Origin: Antrodiella citrinella
Taxonomy: Eukaryota > Basidiomycota > Agaricomycetes > Polyporales > Steccherinaceae
DNA: 11,781 bases
Direction of reading: 5' to 3'
Assembly (NCBI GenBank): GCA_004802725.1
Contig: SGPM01000562.1
Location: forward strand, 1 to 11,781
Below, piece after piece: positions 7,227 through 11,781 of this stretch. The number at the start of each line of letters is the position of its first letter. The first letter of the stretch is position 1. A model generated the notes under the pieces. That model made no database searches. It saw nothing but the letters and a program-made list of their open reading frames with translations, and was not told the origin of the DNA. The translations under genes were made by a program, and so were the position numbers.

Positions 7227-9153
7227 ATGGCGGATTCAAAGAACGTCATGAGGAAAGCGGAGAAGGAGTGGGTGCAGGCCTTGTTTGACTCGCCCGAGTA
7301 TAAAATGTGGCGAGAGAAGATCAAGTAAGTGCATGTATCCTCCCGCAAGCTGATCTCGTTCTAACGGTTGTTAGGTCAAAGCAAGCTACGCACGCCCATG
7401 TGGCCAAGCTCATGTCTGTTGAGTACGAGAAGAGATTCAGCGCCCCGTTCCAAGAGGAGTCGGACGAGGACTGGAAGAAGAGGACGCAAAAGCATAAACC
7501 GAAATGGCCCGCTGAATCCCCCGAGGAGTGTGTCGCACGGATCGCAAACAGAGCGAAGGTGAGTCTGCTCGGGTCCCACCATAGCAAGGGCTGATTGGGC
7601 CAACAGTACATGACAAGATGGGTCGACAACGCTGTGGCCAGGGCATCAAAAGGATCAGAGAAAGTGCGAACCAATGACCTTCACTCGCTTCTCGCCATCC
7701 CTCTTGAAGAATCAGCTGACAGGAAGAGGTCAGGCTTTCAATTGTTCTGCAAGGAAGAGGGTCGGGGCGATTCAGCCACTCCTGGCGGTACGCCCGGTGG
7801 TCGGTTCGACTTGTCCAAATGGCAGGCTGACAAGAAGCTGCTATGGGATGCGTTACCTGAGGAGAGCAGAGAGGATTACAAGGCGCGCGCTGCGTCGATG
7901 GGCGACACGGTGCTCTTGCAAGATATCGCAGTTGAGCACCAAGATGAAGCACGTGTAAGGTAAGTAGTCGTCGTACTGTCCGTATTCACCTGTGTAAATG
8001 ATACTACAGGAAAATGGATCAACTGGAGCTCGCCATAGCGCAAACGGTGACCCATTGGACCAATGAGACTGGGATGGGGATCCTAGTCTTGTGCGGCGGT
8101 ATACGCACAGCAGGTGAACTAGCGGGGTTCAGGTAACGTGCCTCGTCTTGAGAATTGCCTTCATCATCTTGATCCGTCGTCTTAGCATAAGCTCAGAAAC
8201 CGGCAGCTCTGACACCGAGGGTGGAAAGGATCCGTTCCTCAAGCATTGGGCTGCTAAAAACGTTGACTTGGGTGTTGAGTACGCCCATTTCATGATGAAC
8301 CGACGACAGCAGGGTAAGTGCTCGTCTCGCTTTGGGACAGTGTTCTTGTCTCAACTTCAACTTCTACTTGCAGAAATGAAGGACGCTTCAAGCTCTTCTG
8401 ATGCAAGAACAATGGTTTCTGCCGTCGCAGGTCCCTCAAACAGCCGGCCCGTTGCATCAACAAGCTCTGGAGGTCTCTCCAACGTACCGGAACGTACCGA
8501 CACCTCCAACTGTGGCTCTTCCGCCGCTGGAAATCCTGCTTCTGTCGGGGGGGAATTTTCTACCGGGGGGGCGATGACTGCATATCCCGCACGCCAAGCC
8601 CTTCCCAACCTGAACTCGATTGCGGAGAACCCTGAACCACGCGAAGCAGACAACATCGCAGGACCGGATGAGCAAGATGATGGACCTCCTCAGCTGGACG
8701 TGAATGTATTCGAGTCGGCAAATCCGTCTGCCGAGGGGGAACCGGCTCGCTCGAGCTCTGAATTGCGACCATCTATGTCATCGGAGAATCCTCAACAGGG
8801 CCCTTCCAAACAGAAACCTCGTGTGAGTATTTGCATCGCTTTCCTTGTACGTTGTTGACCACGGACTGCGTCAGACCAAAGCCAAGAAGATTTTACCCCC
8901 TCCAGAAAGTGAATCCGATCGCAGATCAGGTAGGAAACGGACGACCTCGGAGAAGATGAAGGCTTACTTGTAAGTGTCGTACGAATTCTCGTGAGCGTAC
9001 GTGAGTTGACGCCTGACTCGTTCAGGTCTGACATTGAGACCTGTTCTAAGCGCAAGGCAGCGTCGAAGCTACCGTGAGTGAGATCGCTCATATTACTCCA
9101 AGAAATGACCTAAGTTGCGGTTCAGTGACCAGCCGAAACGTGCGAGAAAGTAG
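7227..9153 (+). CDS. Uncharacterised, probably nuclear protein, 501 residues, nine exons
   Basis: The function is unknown. Exons 7227-7324, 7375-7558, 7607-7959, 8010-8132, 8186-8313, 8374-8822, 8875-8969, 9026-9073 and 9126-9153 join in frame with introns of 48-60 nt and mixed phases. The start is the first ATG after an in-leader acceptor-like site. The N-terminal 95 residues are highly charged and probably helical. Residues 138-192 (FQLFCKEEG ... KWQADKKLLWDALPEESREDYKARA) have the spacing of aromatic and charged residues seen in HMG-box-like folds, a weak resemblance only. Residues 230-295 include a Gly-rich TGMGILVLCGG core. Residues 296-445 are Ser/Pro/Glu-rich and probably disordered. 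The tail is basic with several candidate nuclear localisation signals (KAKK, RRSGRKR near 464-470, KRARK ending at 501). I infer a nuclear, possibly DNA-associated protein. Similar proteins seem common in agaricomycete genomes, but I cannot name a family. Confidence 0.8.
8314..8373 (+). other. Intron of 60 nt that can be retained in frame
   Basis: This intron of the 7227-9153 gene has a GTAAGTG donor and a TTGCAG acceptor. It is a multiple of three and contains no stop in the spliced frame, so retention would insert 20 residues before the Ser-rich region rather than end the protein. The strong splice sites and the lower protein-likeness of the inserted residues favour it being an intron. Confidence 0.65.
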
Positions 9154-9323
9154 ACAGAACAGTAAGAAATGCATTAACATACGAGACTGGAAAACGACGG
9201 GGTGGTATGCGTGAGATGTAGCACGAATGATATTTATTTATTTAATCGTCAATTACGCCTCGATCGGAATGGAGACCATGGCAGAGGCCATGAAAAATTT
9301 TCGTCTTCGCTCTTGTCGTCAAT
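9154..9323 (+). promoter_or_regulatory. Short intergenic region with upstream ATGs and a small hairpin
   Basis: Only 170 nt separate the two genes, so terminator and promoter must share this space. A TATTTATTTATTTAAT tract (9231-9246) may serve 3' processing or the core promoter. Three ATGs at 9269, 9278 and 9290 share one frame, which differs from that of the next gene and ends at TGA 9374-9376, overlapping its start. CATGGC and GCCATG (9277-9282, 9287-9292) form a 6-bp inverted repeat with a 4-nt loop. If transcription starts in the CT-rich tract after 9292, the upstream ATGs are not in the mRNA. Confidence 0.4.
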
Positions 9324-11546
9324 ATGGTTCCTCCCAAGGTTCCGTTGGTCTATCTGCAGCACTTCAAAAGGACTGAGGACATTCCATTCGATTGCCAAGA
9401 ACCGACAAAGCAATTCGACCCAACCGTCCCTCCAGTCAGCAAGAAATTGGCAAGGTTGTGCAGAGAAGCCTCTGACTCCACCGGTCCAATGCCTGCACCT
9501 CAACCTTGCACAAACCCAGGTTGCAAGAGCCTAAACCCTGCGAAGGTCAAGACGGGATGGTTGCCTCATTGGCAGGGAAGATATATCTGCGTAGTGAGTA
9601 TCGTGCAGTGATTGCTCTTGCGAGATGTGCTTTGAACATTTTTTCTTAGTGTAATTGTGGCAACATGTGGGTGGTCGGCAAAGTTCCCGAGCGTAAATTC
9701 ATCGTCAAGATCGAGGACGCAAGGGAAGTAGACATGTTCTACTATCGCATACAAAAACCACATTGGGAGGCGAGAAACGAGGTCAGTCGGTCTCCTGCTC
9801 GTGAATTTTGACTAACCTCATCCTTTATGTCAGCTAATGAAGCGAGATCCGAACTTTTATAAGGATATGGTGAGTGCTTCGGAGGTATTACTAGCACGGT
9901 GCTGACATTGGTGTACAGCAAATCACCAAACCGTACAAAGGGCCGAAGGCTGGGAGGATGACTCCGGGGAGGCCCAAACTTATCGTAAGCAGGCGAATCC
10001 ACCACGCCATCTAGCTATTGATTTGACATGTCCCCAGCGCGAGAGGTACGAGGCCGACCTTGCCGCTGGGGCCACCGGAAGTACCGTTACCGTTGACGAT
10101 TATGTCTCTCCAGAATATTTCGACGATGTGAGTACGCAAATTACCGCGCGCGTTGCATACATTGAGCATGAGATTAGGTGCTTGACAACGTCCTCCAGCA
10201 AAGCTCACAAGAGGCCACAAATACGAGCCAGAGCAAGGGTTCGTCGAAGACCGGTGCCAAGGTTGTTGAGATGGATCCGGTACGCAGGTATACTCAGCGC
10301 TGCATCGAAACTTGACTCAGCGTCCTCTTAGCGTGTTATATCGGAGTCCGACTTCGTCAGCCCGGAGAATTACAACGACGTGAGTACGCTAACACGTGTC
10401 CACCTTGCATGTATTCAATGTACACCCAGGTGATCTTCAACGTCATTGAGAACAGCTCCCAAGAGGCTACAAGTAAGAGCGAGGGCAAGGGCAAGGGCAA
10501 GGTGGTTCCGAAGATCGCCGAGACAAAAACGGTACGCATGTAGACTCAGCGCCGTTAGCATGTCCTCATACGTCGCCCTCTTCGCACCAGGCCGCCGTCA
10601 TTACGTGCCCCGATTTCGTCACTCCAAGTAACTTTGACAAGGTGAGTATTCTACGTGAACTGCTCCGCTCGCCACATCAAGTTGACCGTACGAGTAGGAG
10701 GTCGACAGAGCTGTCAAGACAACCTCACAAGCCAATAAAGCTCGGCGCACGGGGAAGAACATTGCTCCAGCTCTGATCAAGGTTCGTGATTTCATACCCC
10801 GCAGAGATCTCGCGCTGAGTGCATTACTTGTCGTTCTTCAAGGAGGGAACCATTGACAGACCGGTTAGTCTGGTTGATCTTCACTTGCACATCTGTTGAA
10901 CTGACTATGGTTCAGTATGTCGTAGACGACGACAACGACAACAACGACGACGTCATCGTCTTACCAGAGTCGGGTCAATGTACGACGAAAGCCTCTTCTC
11001 GTAAGGTGAGGTTTGCAGATGATCGCGCGCATGAGAGGAACTGACGCAGGATTCCAGAAGCGTGCAATCGAGGAAGATGTCGGAGGGATTTCCGCCAAAG
11101 TATTACTCTCTCATATCATCTATGTGGCACTGCTCAATATGTTCTACTCAGAAATACAAGGCATCCTCCTCTACGATGTCCGCGGATAAGACGGGCGTCG
11201 TGAATAGCTCCACACGCGTGTACTTTTGGAGCGCGGTATGTTCTCTCAGATCTGTCCTGATACGTGGTTCTGATAATGGACTTCATAGCCCGATCTTTTG
11301 GTGAAAACAATATACGGTCACAAGGAAGGCATGGACGATACTTACCTTACAACGCTTGAGGAATTTTGCAGGCTTGCTCGGATCCATCCAGACACCCCGC
11401 TCGAGACTTCTGAGCTGAACTTCGGTGAAAAGTGGGTAAGACGCCAAGCGAGAAATGTCTTGGTGACATCTACCTGTCTCGCCCTGCGTTTACCGGGCGT
11501 TGAGCCATCCCGGGCCACTGTGTTAGATGCAATCATGGAGAGTTAG
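9324..11546 (+). CDS. Uncharacterised protein with Cys cluster and tandem exon-pair repeats, 491 residues
   Basis: The function is unknown. Fifteen exons join in frame: 9324-9593, 9650-9781, 9834-9869, 9919-9984, 10038-10127, 10178-10279, 10332-10379, 10430-10531, 10591-10641, 10698-10781, 10843-10863, 10916-11005, 11058-11099, 11152-11235 and 11289-11546. Introns are 49-61 nt and every exon length is a multiple of three. Residues 62-93 hold a possible zinc site: Cys62, Cys67, Cys89, Cys91 and Cys93, with WLPHWQGRY between. A basic Pro/Gly segment (residues 151-168, with PGRPK) is faintly AT-hook-like. Residues 185-327 contain three divergent repeats, each a DYVSPEYFDD-like exon followed by an SSQEAT-like exon. 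An acidic Asp/Asn run lies at 338-346. The last exon (407-491) looks like a separate helical domain. The splice choices around 10782-11151 rest on frame continuity and are the least certain. DNA binding is a guess from composition. Confidence 0.78.
10088..10781 (+). repeat. Triplicated exon-intron module within the 491-residue gene
   Basis: Three successive units each consist of a short A exon ending in a [DS]-[DP]-[YF]-V-[ST]-P-x-x-[FY]-[DN]-x motif, a 50-56 nt intron, and a B exon containing [ST]-S-Q-[EA]. The A exons end at 10127, 10379 and 10641, so the unit step is 252 and then 262 nt. Copies of introns are also related. Those at 10280 and 10532 share 20 of their first 23 bases. Those at 10128 and 10380 are both 50 nt, share their first ten bases and share TTGCAT at the same offset. 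The third unit is the most diverged. Confidence 0.85.
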
Positions 11547-11601
11547 ATAGCCAGCGTAGAAGCGAAGGACTGCGGGAGTCCAAATAAGATATACCACTTC
11601 A

Positions 11602-11622
11602 GGGTACCTCCCTGGGTACCTC
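11602..11622 (+). repeat. GGGTACCTC short direct repeat
   Basis: GGGTACCTC occurs at 11602-11610 and again at 11614-11622, a 12-nt period, just after the 491-residue gene and before the repeat-rich right end. Each copy contains the palindrome GGTACC. No function is evident. Confidence 0.6.
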
Positions 11623-11663
11623 AAAGGCCTAATGTAAGTATCTAAATAATTGACCTTTGTGGT

Positions 11664-11781
11664 GGTCTAGGGAGGCCAGTGGACAGTTGAGTGGCCTTGT
11701 TGTGGCCACTTGGGATGGTCAGGTGGGCCACTTGCCCTAAGTCTCAAGTGGCCAAGTGGCCTTTTGTGGGCCACTTGTGGG
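11664..11781. repeat. Start of a GGCCACTTG direct and inverted repeat array
   Basis: GGCCACTTG occurs at 11704-11712, 11726-11734 and 11769-11777. Its reverse complement CAAGTGGCC is at 11745-11753 and 11753-11761, the two sharing one base. Several degenerate GTGGCC words precede them. Five exact copies in 74 nt, in both orientations, mark a subterminal repeat zone of a mobile element or a satellite-like repeat. The window ends inside it, so its extent and type are unknown. Confidence 0.75.

Noticed and set aside
8792..9091. 99-codon minus-strand frame
   Set aside because: It is a shadow of exons 6-8 of the 501-residue gene, whose exons join in frame to a stop.
7227..9153. True HMG-box transcription factor, for example a mating-type or sex-determination gene
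   Set aside because: The 138-192 segment shares only loose spacing of aromatic and charged residues; the diagnostic HMG core is not convincing.
11062..11304. Unspliced reading through 11100-11151 in the 491-residue gene
   Set aside because: Acceptor choice at 11057 plus a 52-nt intron (11100-11151) gives a continuous phase-0 frame with more protein-like sequence than the read-through.

Overview
The window looks like nuclear DNA of a mushroom-forming basidiomycete (Agaricomycetes). The coding regions are cut by many 44-61 nt introns with GTRNGY donors and YAG acceptors. Open reading frames join cleanly across these introns, and the minus-strand gene is a transposase of the KDZ (Kyakuja-Dileera-Zisupton) superfamily with an N-terminal CxC2 cysteine cluster, a combination typical of Agaricomycetes. 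No ribosomal, tRNA or CRISPR features were seen.

Layout. 1-156: GC-rich palindromic DNA. 157-2057 (minus): six-exon KDZ transposase, intact from its start through the second catalytic Asp region, then stopping before the third acidic residue where the GC-rich DNA begins. 2058-4726: about 2.7 kb with no confident gene. It contains a striking family of short palindromes built on CTG-NN-CAG, whose arms vary in matched pairs, and two weak spliced gene candidates. 4727-6792 (plus): four-exon gene for a 637-residue protein of a type I associate with uncharacterised multicopy agaricomycete families. 7227-9153 (plus): nine-exon gene for a 501-residue, probably nuclear protein. 9324-11546 (plus): fifteen-exon gene for a 491-residue protein with a cysteine cluster and three tandem copies of an exon pair. 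11547-11781: start of a repeat made of direct and inverted GGCCACTTG copies.

How the parts relate. The three plus-strand genes are co-oriented, have unknown functions and lie between repetitive ends beside a transposase. That suggests a repeat-rich accessory region, but the sequence gives no direct proof that they move or act together. The two strongest signals outside known families are the CTG-NN-CAG palindrome cluster (2835-4484) and the modular exon duplication in the 9324-11546 gene. In that gene all 14 inferred introns are phase 0, and copies of the introns themselves are recognisably related. All gene models were made by eye from splice signals and frame continuity; there is no transcript evidence.
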